Shown here piece by piece: positions 1 to 7,780 of a stretch of DNA of 41,863 bases. The notes beneath the pieces are model-generated. The model saw only the letters and a program-made list of their open reading frames with translations, did no database searches and was not told the origin of the DNA. Numbering within the stretch: position 1 is the first letter of the stretch; every line of letters starts with the position of its first letter. Origin of the DNA: Phaeocystidibacter sp965659725 (GTDB taxonomy: Bacteria > Bacteroidota > Bacteroidia > Flavobacteriales > Schleiferiaceae). Location of the stretch: contig CBFHXG010000017.1 in the NCBI GenBank assembly GCA_965659725.1, forward strand, positions 1 through 41,863, given 5' to 3'. The position numbers and the translations under genes were made by a program.

Positions 1-43
1 TTTCTATGAGTGTTGGCAAGCGTTAGCGGGTCTGCTTTCTTCC

Positions 44-75
44 GCTAAAAGCTAAAAGCTAAAAGCTAAAAGCTA
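44..75. repeat. 7-bp tandem repeat (GCTAAAA) x4 plus partial copy
   Basis: Four exact consecutive copies of GCTAAAA plus a partial fifth copy are visible. The last partial copy overlaps the stop codon of the neighbouring minus-strand rarA gene, so the array is the immediate 3' end of that gene. No hairpin or T-tract accompanies it. Confidence 0.85.
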
Positions 76-1353
76 GTACCCATACCTCTTCTTCCATCTC
101 TTTTCCAAGAACTGCTTGATTCCCTTCTCCCGTTCGCTTCCACCAGGTTCTAAGAAACGTGTTCCATCTATTTCATCCGGCAGATAGGCTTGATCTACGA
201 AGTTGTTCTCGAAATCGTGGGCATATCCGTAGTTCTTGCCGTAACCAAGATCTTTCATAGCCTTAGTGGGAGCGTTTCGAAGGTGGAGTGGTACAGAGAG
301 GTCTCCAGATCTCCGGATCTCCGCCTGCGCCTTGTTAATGGCCATGTATGAGGCGTTGCTCTTTGGACTCGTAGCGAGGTATACCGCGCATTGTGATAAT
401 GGGATCCTACCTTCAGGCATTCCAATTCGCTCTACAGCCATAAATGCGTTGGTGGCTATTACTAAAGCAGTGGGGTTGGCCAGACCAATATCTTCAGAAG
501 CACTGATCAATAACCGTCGGGCTATGAATTTAGGGTCTTCACCGCCTTCGATCATCCGAGCTAACCAATAGACCGTAGCATTGGGGTCACTGCCTCGTAT
601 CGATTTGATAAAAGCTGAAATGATGTCGTAATGCTGCTCGCCAGCCTTGTCATACCTAGCTCCGCGCTGCTGCAGGGTAGACTCCACGTAAGCATCGCTG
701 ATCACTACTTTTTTCTCCGTACTTCTTTGAACCAACCACTCAAGTTGAGTCAAAAGCTTGCGTGCGTCTCCACCCGAATAACGGAGGAGTGCCTTTGTTT
801 CCTTGAGTTCAACTTCTACCTTTTTAAGAACCTCGTCTTCCTTTAAAGCTTGCTCAATGATCTCAATTAGTTCTTCTTCTGATAGCGAATTGAGTACGTA
901 GAGCTGTGTTCTGGAAAGGAGTGCAGGAATAACCTCGAAGCTCGGATTCTCCGTAGTGGCACCGATCAAGGTGATTACGCCTCGTTCAACGGCTCCCAAA
1001 AGTGCATCTTGCTGCGACTTACTGAATCGATGGATCTCATCTATGAATAGGACAGGAGGTGTGGTCCTGAACATCGAACCTCTTTCAGATTGAGCAATTA
1101 CCTCCCTAACTTCCTTTACACCACTGCTAACTGCACTTAAGGTGTGAAAGGATACGTCGGCGGACTTAGCCAAAAGATTGGCCAAAGTAGTCTTACCAAC
1201 TCCTGGAGGGCCCCACAAGATCATACTCGGCAACACACTGCGCTCTAAAGCTGGGCGAAGAGCACCATCTTTCCCCACAAGGTGCTTCTGACCAATGTAT
1301 TGATCGATGTGTCGTGGGCGCATTCTTTCGGCAAGTGGAATATGCTGTGTCAT
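73..1353 (-). CDS. rarA: Replication-associated recombination protein A (RarA/MgsA AAA+ ATPase)
   Basis: This is a 426-residue AAA+ ATPase of the RarA/MgsA/WRNIP1 family, clamp-loader relatives that act at stalled replication forks and bind SSB. Visible motifs are the N-terminal PLAERMRP signature, Walker A GPPGVGKTT near residue 48, Walker B LFIDEIHRF near 102, the sensor-1 segment GATTENPSFE, and a C-terminal tetramerisation region with the conserved DLGYGKNYGYAHD stretch. Length matches the family. ATG start, with a TAnnTTTG element upstream. The gene is divergent from the rhomboid gene. Its stop codon lies inside a 7-bp tandem repeat. Assignment is firm. Confidence 0.96.
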   Translation of the reverse strand: MTQHIPLAERMRPRHIDQYIGQKHLVGKDGALRPALERSVLPSMILWGPPGVGKTTLANLLAKSADVSFHTLSAVSSGVKEVREVIAQSERGSMFRTTPPVLFIDEIHRFSKSQQDALLGAVERGVITLIGATTENPSFEVIPALLSRTQLYVLNSLSEEELIEIIEQALKEDEVLKKVEVELKETKALLRYSGGDARKLLTQLEWLVQRSTEKKVVISDAYVESTLQQRGARYDKAGEQHYDIISAFIKSIRGSDPNATVYWLARMIEGGEDPKFIARRLLISASEDIGLANPTALVIATNAFMAVERIGMPEGRIPLSQCAVYLATSPKSNASYMAINKAQAEIRRSGDLSVPLHLRNAPTKAMKDLGYGKNYGYAHDFENNFVDQAYLPDEIDGTRFLEPGGSEREKGIKQFLEKRWKKRYGY

Positions 1354-1372
1354 GTTTTACCAACTTTATCGT

Positions 1373-1380
1373 CAAATGTA
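1373..1380 (-). promoter_or_regulatory. Putative -7 element (TACATTTG) of rarA
   Basis: An exact match to the Bacteroidota -7 consensus TAnnTTTG lies 19 nt upstream of the rarA start. No convincing -33 TTG is seen at the usual distance. Confidence 0.4.
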
Positions 1381-1416
1381 GGGGGAATTGAACGCATATT
1401 TCTGACCTTAATGCTG

Positions 1417-1424
1417 TAGTTTTC
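1417..1424 (+). promoter_or_regulatory. Putative -7 element (TAGTTTTC) of the rhomboid gene
   Basis: This one-mismatch TAnnTTTG element ends exactly 4 nt before the ATG of the rhomboid gene. If real, the transcript would be leaderless or nearly so, as suggested for several other genes in the window. Confidence 0.3.
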
Positions 1425-1428
1425 ACCA

Positions 1429-2190
1429 ATGAACAAGAACAAGAAACCGCTTTGGACCTATACCATCATCCCAGGGGTGATGGTTTTACTTTTGATCCTT
1501 GTTTTCGCCCTAGATAATGCGTTCCAGCTGGGCTTGAATCGATATGGACTGCATCCACGGGACTTTGAGAGGGTATATGGTCTCTTTACCTTTTTCTTTC
1601 TGCATGGCTCAGTTGAACACCTATTGAATAACATCATCGGCTTCTTTGTACTGAGCTCCTTATTGCGCTATTATTTCCCAACCATCTTCTTCAAGGTAAT
1701 GGCCGGATTGATCTTCTTTCCAGCCGTACTCACGTTCTTCATTGCTTCTGAAGGTGTGCATATCGGCGCCAGTGGCACGATCTACGCCCTGGCTGTATTC
1801 CTATTTGTGAGCAGTCTATTCAGATTGAATAGGTATCTGATCGGGTTAAGCCTATTGATCGTATTCCTCTATGGCGGACTATGGTGGGGTATATTCCCGA
1901 TCGAAGAACGCGTGTCATGGGAAGGCCATCTCTCAGGCACCATCGTGGGCTTCCTAGCCGCCATCATTTTCTACAAAGCGCCCATTAATGTTGAAGCCAA
2001 AGAACCATCGCCCAAGTTTGAGTCGGAGGATACACCAGACATTATCGGCGATCAATGGAAAACGAATTATCAAGTGGATATCCGGTATATTTATACAGAT
2101 GAAAACGATCCAATTAGCCACTCTGATGATACTGATGATAGGGACAACTCCCAGTCTAGCTCAGCAGTATCTAGTAATGAGCAACGATAG
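1429..2190 (+). CDS. Rhomboid-family intramembrane serine protease
   Basis: The 253-residue protein has about six hydrophobic segments between residues 10 and 185. The rhomboid catalytic dyad is visible: Ser115 in HIGASG (GxSG motif) and His167 in WEGHLSG. The oxyanion-side HGSVEHLLNN segment (residues 59-68) matches the family HxxxNxx region. Rhomboids cleave transmembrane helices of membrane proteins within the bilayer; the substrate is unknown. The tail after residue 185 is hydrophilic, rich in Asp, Ser and Asn, and has no recognised domain. The last 92 nt overlap the next gene in another frame, so the tail may be constrained by that overlap. Confidence 0.9.
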   Translation: MNKNKKPLWTYTIIPGVMVLLLILVFALDNAFQLGLNRYGLHPRDFERVYGLFTFFFLHGSVEHLLNNIIGFFVLSSLLRYYFPTIFFKVMAGLIFFPAVLTFFIASEGVHIGASGTIYALAVFLFVSSLFRLNRYLIGLSLLIVFLYGGLWWGIFPIEERVSWEGHLSGTIVGFLAAIIFYKAPINVEAKEPSPKFESEDTPDIIGDQWKTNYQVDIRYIYTDENDPISHSDDTDDRDNSQSSSAVSSNEQR

Positions 2191-2590
2191 AGGAGACATC
2201 GAAAAGATCCAAACCTTCCATGAAGTAGGTGTTTGGATACATGATTCAGAGGAATTCTTTAGAGGTTATCTTACCTCTGTTGGAGATTCCTCCATATCCG
2301 TTGAAGGTGATGTCATCTACCTCTCTGAAATTATGGCCATTCGAATTTACCGACCTTTCTTCAAAACGATTGGCGTAGCACAAAGGATCGCGGCTGGTGG
2401 TATCATCGGACTCAATACAGTAAATAACCTTCTCAGCGGTTACCGTCCCGTTCTCAGTGAGGGTAATATTATCTGGGCAGGAGCTTTGTTTGCAACGAGT
2501 TATGTCTGGGATCTTTTCAGCCGAAAAACATATAGGGCCAAGAATGGTTGGCAATGGGAAACCATAGATTTTGCAAGACTTGAAGAATAG
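2099..2590 (+). CDS. Small secreted/envelope protein of unknown function
   Basis: I do not recognise the family. From the ATG at 2099 the 163-residue product begins with a clear signal peptide (MKTIQLATLMILMIGTTPSLAQQ) with cleavage likely after SLA. That is why I prefer this start over an in-frame ATG 37 codons upstream, which would bury the signal peptide. Residues 25-80 look like short beta strands (FRGYLTSVGDSSISVEGDVIYL), followed by two hydrophobic stretches that could be membrane-associated. The gene starts inside the rhomboid gene (92-nt overlap) and its 3' end overlaps the next gene by 20 nt, so the three genes are probably co-transcribed and translationally coupled. Confidence 0.7.
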   Translation: MKTIQLATLMILMIGTTPSLAQQYLVMSNDRGDIEKIQTFHEVGVWIHDSEEFFRGYLTSVGDSSISVEGDVIYLSEIMAIRIYRPFFKTIGVAQRIAAGGIIGLNTVNNLLSGYRPVLSEGNIIWAGALFATSYVWDLFSRKTYRAKNGWQWETIDFARLEE

Positions 2591-3206
2591 ACAGATCATA
2601 TATGGAGGTACTGGCGCAATTGGTCGAGAGTTGATCGATGAATTGGTTCGCCTAAACGCCGATGTTACGGCAATAGTGAGAAGGAAGTCGGATCTTCCCA
2701 AAGAGGTGAAGCAGGTGATCGTTGAAGATCAATCGGATTCCTCAACGTATAAAGAACTGTTGACCGATTCCGATGTGTACATCTGTATTGGCACTACCAA
2801 CGCGAAAACCCCAGACGAAGAAACCTACTACCGCATCGATCATGATATCCCCGTGAGCATCGCGAAAGCGAGTTCTGATGCCCGAAGTTTACATGTGGTA
2901 AGTGCCTTAGGAGCTAATTCCAATAGTCGGATCTTTTACAATCGCACGAAAGGCGAGATGGAAAGGGATGTTAAGAATACGTTTGATGATGTATATATCT
3001 ATCAACCCGCACTATTGTTGGGTGACAGAGATGAGAAGAGAGCAGGGGAGTCATTTGCCAAATGGCTATTTACCACATTATCTTTCCTAGTTCCAAGTAA
3101 ATACAAGGGTATCCATCACAAGACGGTCGCCTTGAACATGATACAAAACGCACAGGCGTTGCCAGAGAAGAAGCGCTGGTTATCACAAGAAATGCGTGAA
3201 CGCTAA
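2571..3206 (+). CDS. NAD(P)-binding Rossmann-fold protein (atypical SDR, HTATIP2-like)
   Basis: The 211-residue protein opens with a dinucleotide-binding glycine motif, YGGTGAIGRELI, at residues 11-22. Next come a strand with VTAIVRRKSDL (phosphate-binding RR, suggesting NADPH), DVYICIGTTNAKTP, HVVSALGAN and SRIFYNRTKGEME. The last holds the Tyr-xxx-Lys pair of atypical short-chain dehydrogenases. Homologues are annotated as NAD(P)H-binding or oxidoreductase proteins related to HTATIP2 and YbjT; the substrate cannot be inferred. The start is a TTG, chosen because no ATG precedes the Rossmann motif. It lies 20 nt inside the preceding gene. Confidence 0.82.
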   Translation: MQDLKNRQIIYGGTGAIGRELIDELVRLNADVTAIVRRKSDLPKEVKQVIVEDQSDSSTYKELLTDSDVYICIGTTNAKTPDEETYYRIDHDIPVSIAKASSDARSLHVVSALGANSNSRIFYNRTKGEMERDVKNTFDDVYIYQPALLLGDRDEKRAGESFAKWLFTTLSFLVPSKYKGIHHKTVALNMIQNAQALPEKKRWLSQEMRER

Positions 3207-3208
3207 GA

Positions 3209-3811
3209 CTATTCTGTTTCCTTTGATTCAGTAGACGTAGAAGATGAGGGCTCACTGGCGTCTACAGCTTCCTCTTTCTGTTTTGGTGGATGTGTTTTTA
3301 GATATCCTCTCACCTTGAAACTTACCGTAAATATATATAATCCAAGGATGATAGCATAAAGGGCAATCAGTGTAACCAATGATTCTTCACTTAATGTGCC
3401 CAATAAGATAAATCCAGCAAATGCGAGGGAAATGACACCAGCAAGGATCACGATGATCGATCTCTTGCTCTTCCTTATGCCATTGACAACCAGATATACG
3501 CCCATCATAGCCGACCAAAATCCCATCAGTTGAATGAAGGTTCGTTCGGCCCATTCATCATTCACTAGAATTACGATACCCATCGTCAACTCTGCTGCTG
3601 CCAATACGTACAATCTCCAATCATGCTTGTAAGCCGCTAGTATGGTAACTAGAGCAGTGAAGATTCCCATTCCAACAAATACAAAGCCTAGGTATCTCAT
3701 GATCTCAATAATGCCCGTATCAGGGTCGATGAACATGAAGGATCCCAAACCAATCAATGTGAAACCAAGTATGAATAGGATCCACCAATAGCGTGCAAAT
3801 GGAGTAAGCAT
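3209..3811 (-). CDS. HdeD-like (DUF308) multi-pass membrane protein
   Basis: The 200-residue protein has six evenly spaced hydrophobic segments between residues 8 and 168, with repeated Gly-rich helix starts (LGFTLIGLGSF, GFVFVGMGIF, FWSAMMGVYLVVNGI). This is the pattern of the HdeD/DUF308 family. In enterobacteria HdeD is linked to acid resistance; in Bacteroidota the role is unknown. The C-terminal 30 residues are a Ser/Thr/Glu-rich cytoplasmic tail. It is the last gene of a minus-strand operon, 15 nt after the TIGR02757 gene, and converges on the NAD(P)-binding gene with only 2 nt between stop codons. Confidence 0.78.
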   Translation of the reverse strand: MLTPFARYWWILFILGFTLIGLGSFMFIDPDTGIIEIMRYLGFVFVGMGIFTALVTILAAYKHDWRLYVLAAAELTMGIVILVNDEWAERTFIQLMGFWSAMMGVYLVVNGIRKSKRSIIVILAGVISLAFAGFILLGTLSEESLVTLIALYAIILGLYIFTVSFKVRGYLKTHPPKQKEEAVDASEPSSSTSTESKETE

Positions 3812-3826
3812 GGAAGGTTTTTTTAG

Positions 3827-4600
3827 TTACCGGCTAAAGTTAATCAATGGATCAACACCAATCCCGAAAAGGGCGAAATCATACTTCACAGGGTCTTGAG
3901 GGGCGAATTTCCTAAGCTGATCATCTAACTCTTCAACAGCTTTCCTATCATTCTGCTTGCGCTTGAGCAACTTGAGCTTGCGGGCGGTGTTTCCGGTGTG
4001 TACATCGAGTGGACATGAGAGCTTAGACATAGGTATGCCTTTCCAAATACCAAAGTCAACGCCTCTGTCATCATCACGTACCATCCATCTCAAGAACATA
4101 TGAATGCGTTTGGCAGCCGTGCCTTTCGATGGGTTTGCAATGTGTTTTCCACTTCGTCCAGCGTCTCTTCCGCCTACCAATTCTGCTCTGAATCGTTGTA
4201 TACTTTCGAATAGATCTGTCTCATCGGTCTTCGGAACAAATACTTCTTCCAATGAGCTGTTTTTATGATAGATACTCCTCAAACCTTCAACCAGAAATCG
4301 AAGATCTTCTCCATTGAATGTACGATGGATGAACTGAAGTTCTTCCAATTCATCAGCTGATGCGTTCATCACAAAATCATATGGTGAATTACCCATGATC
4401 TCCATCATTCGATGTGCATTGTTGAGAATCGTGATGCGTTGTCCCCAAGCAATAGTGGCTGTGAGGTAACCAGAGATCTCAATATCTCTTTTGTTCGAGA
4501 ATTGATGGGGGATAGAGACAGGGTCTTTCTCGATAAAGGCCGGCCGATTGTATCGATCCACCAATTCATCGAGGTATGACTTCAGCTCAGCCTTTTTCAC
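3827..4600 (-). CDS. TIGR02757 family protein (DUF2400)
   Basis: The 257-residue protein matches the TIGR02757/DUF2400 family, common in Bacteroidota and uncharacterised. Recognisable segments are DPVSIPHQF near residue 26, the GYLTATIAWGQR stretch near 44-55, and the C-terminal PLDVHTGNTARKLKLL and DPVKYDFALFGIGV blocks. The last two resemble the helix-hairpin-helix/GPD-like core of base-excision glycosylases, so a nucleic-acid role is possible but unproven. The start ATG overlaps the stop of the upstream lolD-like gene by 4 nt (ATGA), indicating translational coupling. Confidence 0.85.
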   Translation of the reverse strand: MKKAELKSYLDELVDRYNRPAFIEKDPVSIPHQFSNKRDIEISGYLTATIAWGQRITILNNAHRMMEIMGNSPYDFVMNASADELEELQFIHRTFNGEDLRFLVEGLRSIYHKNSSLEEVFVPKTDETDLFESIQRFRAELVGGRDAGRSGKHIANPSKGTAAKRIHMFLRWMVRDDDRGVDFGIWKGIPMSKLSCPLDVHTGNTARKLKLLKRKQNDRKAVEELDDQLRKFAPQDPVKYDFALFGIGVDPLINFSR

Positions 4601-5262
4601 GAAATGATCTTTCCATCCTTCATCTCGAGCTTTCTATCGGCTAAATTGGCCAATTCGTGATTGTGTGTGACGATCAAGAAGCTCTGATTAAAGTCGTCAC
4701 GAAGTTTCAAGAAGAGTTCATGCATCTCTCTAGCATGCACAGAATCAAGGTTGCCAGTGGGTTCATCGGCAAACACCATATCTGGATTATTGATGAGTGC
4801 CCTAGCTACTGCAACACGCTGTTGCTCACCGCCCGACATACTTGAGGGCTTGTGGTTTGACCGATCTTGAATATTGAGTATTTCCAGCAATTCCATGCCT
4901 CGCGTCCACACTTCATCTTTTGATCTACCTGCTATCAATCCTGGCATACAAACATTCTCAATGGCTGTAAACTCAGGAAGTAGATGATGGAACTGGAACA
5001 CAAAGCCGATGTTCGCATTCCTGAAAGCGCTTAGTTGTCTGTCTTTGTAGTTCGACAAATCCGTATCTCCATAGAGCAATTCTCCTTCGTCAAGACGTTC
5101 CAACGTGCCCAATACTTGAAGCAAGGTGGTTTTTCCTGCTCCAGATGTACCACGAATACTCACTACCTCACCAGGCATGATCTCAATGTCAACACCCTTT
5201 AATACATGAATATCTCCAAAACGCTTGTGGATATTCTTTGCAGATACAACTGGCTTTGTCAT
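4597..5262 (-). CDS. lolD: ABC transporter ATP-binding protein, LolD/MacB type
   Basis: The 221-residue ATPase has Walker A GTSGAGKTT near residue 38, the Q-loop FVFQFHHLLPEFTAIENV typical of LolD, the ABC signature MSGGEQQRVAVARAL, Walker B MVFADEPTGNLD, and the H-loop IVTHNHELA. LolD powers release of lipoproteins from the inner membrane with LolC/LolE permeases. No permease gene is adjacent, which is common in Bacteroidota. The start overlaps the 3' end of the DUF5916 gene by 4 nt and its stop overlaps the TIGR02757 gene by 4 nt. A MacB-like efflux role cannot be excluded. Confidence 0.88.
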   Translation of the reverse strand: MTKPVVSAKNIHKRFGDIHVLKGVDIEIMPGEVVSIRGTSGAGKTTLLQVLGTLERLDEGELLYGDTDLSNYKDRQLSAFRNANIGFVFQFHHLLPEFTAIENVCMPGLIAGRSKDEVWTRGMELLEILNIQDRSNHKPSSMSGGEQQRVAVARALINNPDMVFADEPTGNLDSVHAREMHELFLKLRDDFNQSFLIVTHNHELANLADRKLEMKDGKIIS

Positions 5263-7652
5263 TTGGCTAAGGTAGCGTAGTCCAAGAAATAGGTCAATCT
5301 AATCGACAAAATGTGTGTGCTCGGTGTAGAAAGTGAATATCCGAAGTTTTCGAGGTAGGCCCCCTCAACATCATCTCGGGAAAGCAGACTATTCCGATAG
5401 AGGAATACCACTTCACTGCCCGGCGCGAACCACCACGAGAACTTAACGTCAACATTCAATGTGTTGAAATTCTGATCACTATCGTAATCGGTAGGCGTAG
5501 AGGTCATGGTGCCATCTTCATCCAAGATGTAATACTCCTTGTAGTCGAGTGCCCTCCAATAATGGCGGAAGTTTAGGTCGATGGACATGGTAGGTGAGAA
5601 GTTGTAGGTGGATCCGAAGGTTTGTTCGATCGTGGTCACATTCCTTCTACCCATAATCGGTACACCCACTGCGGTGTCTTCAGCGGCCCAGCCCACGTTA
5701 TTCAACCCAATGCGAGGAACAAAATCGAAGAAGAGATTCCAATTATCGTTGACCCTGAGGATCGGCTTCACCCCCCATTGGAAGAATTGATAATCATATT
5801 CATCCCATCGTTCATATCTGATCCTAGAATCGATGGCGAAAGGTTTACGGTAATCGGTTGAGATCCATACGGAACCACCTTGACCACTCGGGCGAATGAA
5901 TTTATAACCGGGTTCTCTAGGTTCGAAATAGTCGAATTCTTCAATAGGGCGAAGGCTAAAATCACCTCCAAATGCAAAGAAATCGCGTGTCATGGCAAAG
6001 AATGAACCATCCACAGAAAAGCCTTCATATACATTCGGATCAACCAAGGTTGAATAATCTGTTGACAACGTAAATCTGAATCGGTTGAAAGCACCTACTG
6101 GCTGAAAGACCTCGTAAGACCCTTGCGCATAGTACATTACCTGATTGTTACGTGTCAAAAAGCCTAGGTCTTGCTGATCATAGCTATCGCCGATGTAGAG
6201 TGTTGCCGCTTCCCAACGCCAGTTTCCAGCAATCTTAGAAATGTTGAATCCGCCGCTAAAGCCGGGGTCGATAGAATCACCCTGTGAGATGAGGGATAGC
6301 TTACTTTCGGCATAGAACTTATAGGTGTTGGCAGTATTGTTCAGGTCGAGGACGAGTGCAGTAACGTTCGCATCTCGAGATGATCCATCCCTTAACACAT
6401 TTGTATTTGTAAGGCTGATAGAACGGTTACGGTTCAAGCGCTGATCTAGAACAAATACATTGTAGTTAGTGAGTGGTTCCTGCAAGATCCTCACTTCATT
6501 ACCCAACGAATCCGTTCCTTCGAGATAGTTGTTATCTGTAATGGCGTTCAAAACCCCAATGCCCAGGTTACCATCCGTTCTTCCAGAAACCTTTGTTGCA
6601 TTCAATAGCCGGGTATAATCCTGTGTTTGATTATCCAGTCCCGCACTGCTGGCATTGGTAATATTCTTTGGGTTACCACCGATCCTTCTACTATAAAAGA
6701 TATCTCCCTTGGAAAAAAGCTCCGTTCCTTCAACGAAGAATTGTCGGTTTTCCTGAAATTGATTCTCAAACGGTCCAATATTCAAGAATTGCTGATCGAA
6801 GGCCACTTGGCCAAAGTCTGGAATGAGCGTGGCATCTAGGGTAAAACTTTCGTTGATGCCGTATTTAAGGTCCATCCCAATATTGGCCGATTGACTATTC
6901 CCGTCGGGATAGATGTTTTCATAAGCTGATAAATAGGGCATGAAGGTCAGGCGAACAGGAGCATCAATGTTCTCCATGCCTCTCAACCTTCCCGTTTGCA
7001 GTTCATAAGTGGCGGTAGATCGATCGATGTAATTCCAGGAATACATTTCTCGTGTCCTCCTCACGTATCTCACGGCATTAAAGCCCCAGTCCCTGCCTTG
7101 TGTTTCGGGAAAGCGCAAGCATTGATAAGGTATGCGCAACTCTACGGTCCAACCCAAGCTATCGATCTTTGTCTTGCTCTCCCACACCGTATTCCAACTG
7201 ATGTCGTTTCCATCATCAGTATTCCTACCGTCGGCTTGAACCCCAGCAGCGGTGACGTGAAAGCTGAAATCGCTTATTCCATCGTTGAATGGGTTGATGA
7301 ATAGGGCAAACCAGTCGGTGTTTACATTATATCTATCCCTTGCAGAAAGCTGTCGTAATATCGAATCCGGATTGGGATCATACATTCGAGCGAAAACGTA
7401 AATCGCCTCATCATCATAGGTGAGCTTCAATATAGTGGTCCGACCTTCTGGCTCGAGCGGACCGTTATCCGGTTCTAGCATTCGAAAACCTGCGGCTACT
7501 TGAACACTATTCCAAGCGGCGTCATCACCAACACCATCAATAGTAGGAGGGTAGGAAGTCTTTTGTATGTCGTACACCTTGGGATCGGCCTGAGCAGAAA
7601 GAAGGTGTGTTCCGATCAGTGCCATCCTCAAGAGGATAGTTTTAGTCTTCAT
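5259..7652 (-). CDS. DUF5916 outer-membrane protein with N-terminal CBM9-like domain
   Basis: The 797-residue protein starts with a signal peptide (MKTKTILLRMALIGTHLLSAQ). Residues 25-215 form a carbohydrate-binding family 9-like domain: PPTIDGVGDDAAWN, DDEAIYVFARMYDPNPDSI, GWTVELRIPYQCLRF. The rest matches DUF5916, rich in alternating aromatic/polar strands and ending in an aromatic-rich barrel-like segment. Such proteins are predicted outer-membrane beta-barrels of unknown function, often annotated carbohydrate binding family 9. I chose the ATG at 7652 rather than an in-frame TTG 9 nt upstream because the signal peptide begins there and a TAnnTTTG element sits right before it. First gene of a four-gene operon. 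Confidence 0.87.
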   Translation of the reverse strand: MKTKTILLRMALIGTHLLSAQADPKVYDIQKTSYPPTIDGVGDDAAWNSVQVAAGFRMLEPDNGPLEPEGRTTILKLTYDDEAIYVFARMYDPNPDSILRQLSARDRYNVNTDWFALFINPFNDGISDFSFHVTAAGVQADGRNTDDGNDISWNTVWESKTKIDSLGWTVELRIPYQCLRFPETQGRDWGFNAVRYVRRTREMYSWNYIDRSTATYELQTGRLRGMENIDAPVRLTFMPYLSAYENIYPDGNSQSANIGMDLKYGINESFTLDATLIPDFGQVAFDQQFLNIGPFENQFQENRQFFVEGTELFSKGDIFYSRRIGGNPKNITNASSAGLDNQTQDYTRLLNATKVSGRTDGNLGIGVLNAITDNNYLEGTDSLGNEVRILQEPLTNYNVFVLDQRLNRNRSISLTNTNVLRDGSSRDANVTALVLDLNNTANTYKFYAESKLSLISQGDSIDPGFSGGFNISKIAGNWRWEAATLYIGDSYDQQDLGFLTRNNQVMYYAQGSYEVFQPVGAFNRFRFTLSTDYSTLVDPNVYEGFSVDGSFFAMTRDFFAFGGDFSLRPIEEFDYFEPREPGYKFIRPSGQGGSVWISTDYRKPFAIDSRIRYERWDEYDYQFFQWGVKPILRVNDNWNLFFDFVPRIGLNNVGWAAEDTAVGVPIMGRRNVTTIEQTFGSTYNFSPTMSIDLNFRHYWRALDYKEYYILDEDGTMTSTPTDYDSDQNFNTLNVDVKFSWWFAPGSEVVFLYRNSLLSRDDVEGAYLENFGYSLSTPSTHILSIRLTYFLDYATLAK

Positions 7653-7658
7653 GAGCCG

Positions 7659-7666
7659 CAAATATA
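7659..7666 (-). promoter_or_regulatory. Putative -7 element (TATATTTG) of the DUF5916 operon
   Basis: An exact TAnnTTTG match ends 6 nt before the chosen ATG at 7652. The predicted transcription start would lie on or beside the start codon, which suggests a leaderless or near-leaderless mRNA. Confidence 0.42.
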
Positions 7667-7748
7667 GGGTTGAACACCCTTACTCAGGAATCTTTAACAC
7701 TGCATTGATTAAGCGGTTCACGAGTTAGGATTTTGCATTGGCGTGGCC

Positions 7749-7756
7749 TATTTTTG
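7749..7756 (+). promoter_or_regulatory. Putative -7 element (TATTTTTG) of sucC
   Basis: An exact TAnnTTTG match lies 24 nt upstream of the sucC ATG. A good -33 element at the standard spacing is not evident. Confidence 0.42.
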
Positions 7757-7780
7757 CGGCAACCTAAAGCGAATCTGAAT

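Noticed and set aside
1988..2098. Longer N-terminus of the small secreted protein
   Set aside because: It would place a basic 37-residue segment before an obvious signal peptide.
7733..7780. Upstream extension of sucC by 16 residues
   Set aside because: It contains the -7 element, and the family start MNLHEYQ is at 7781.
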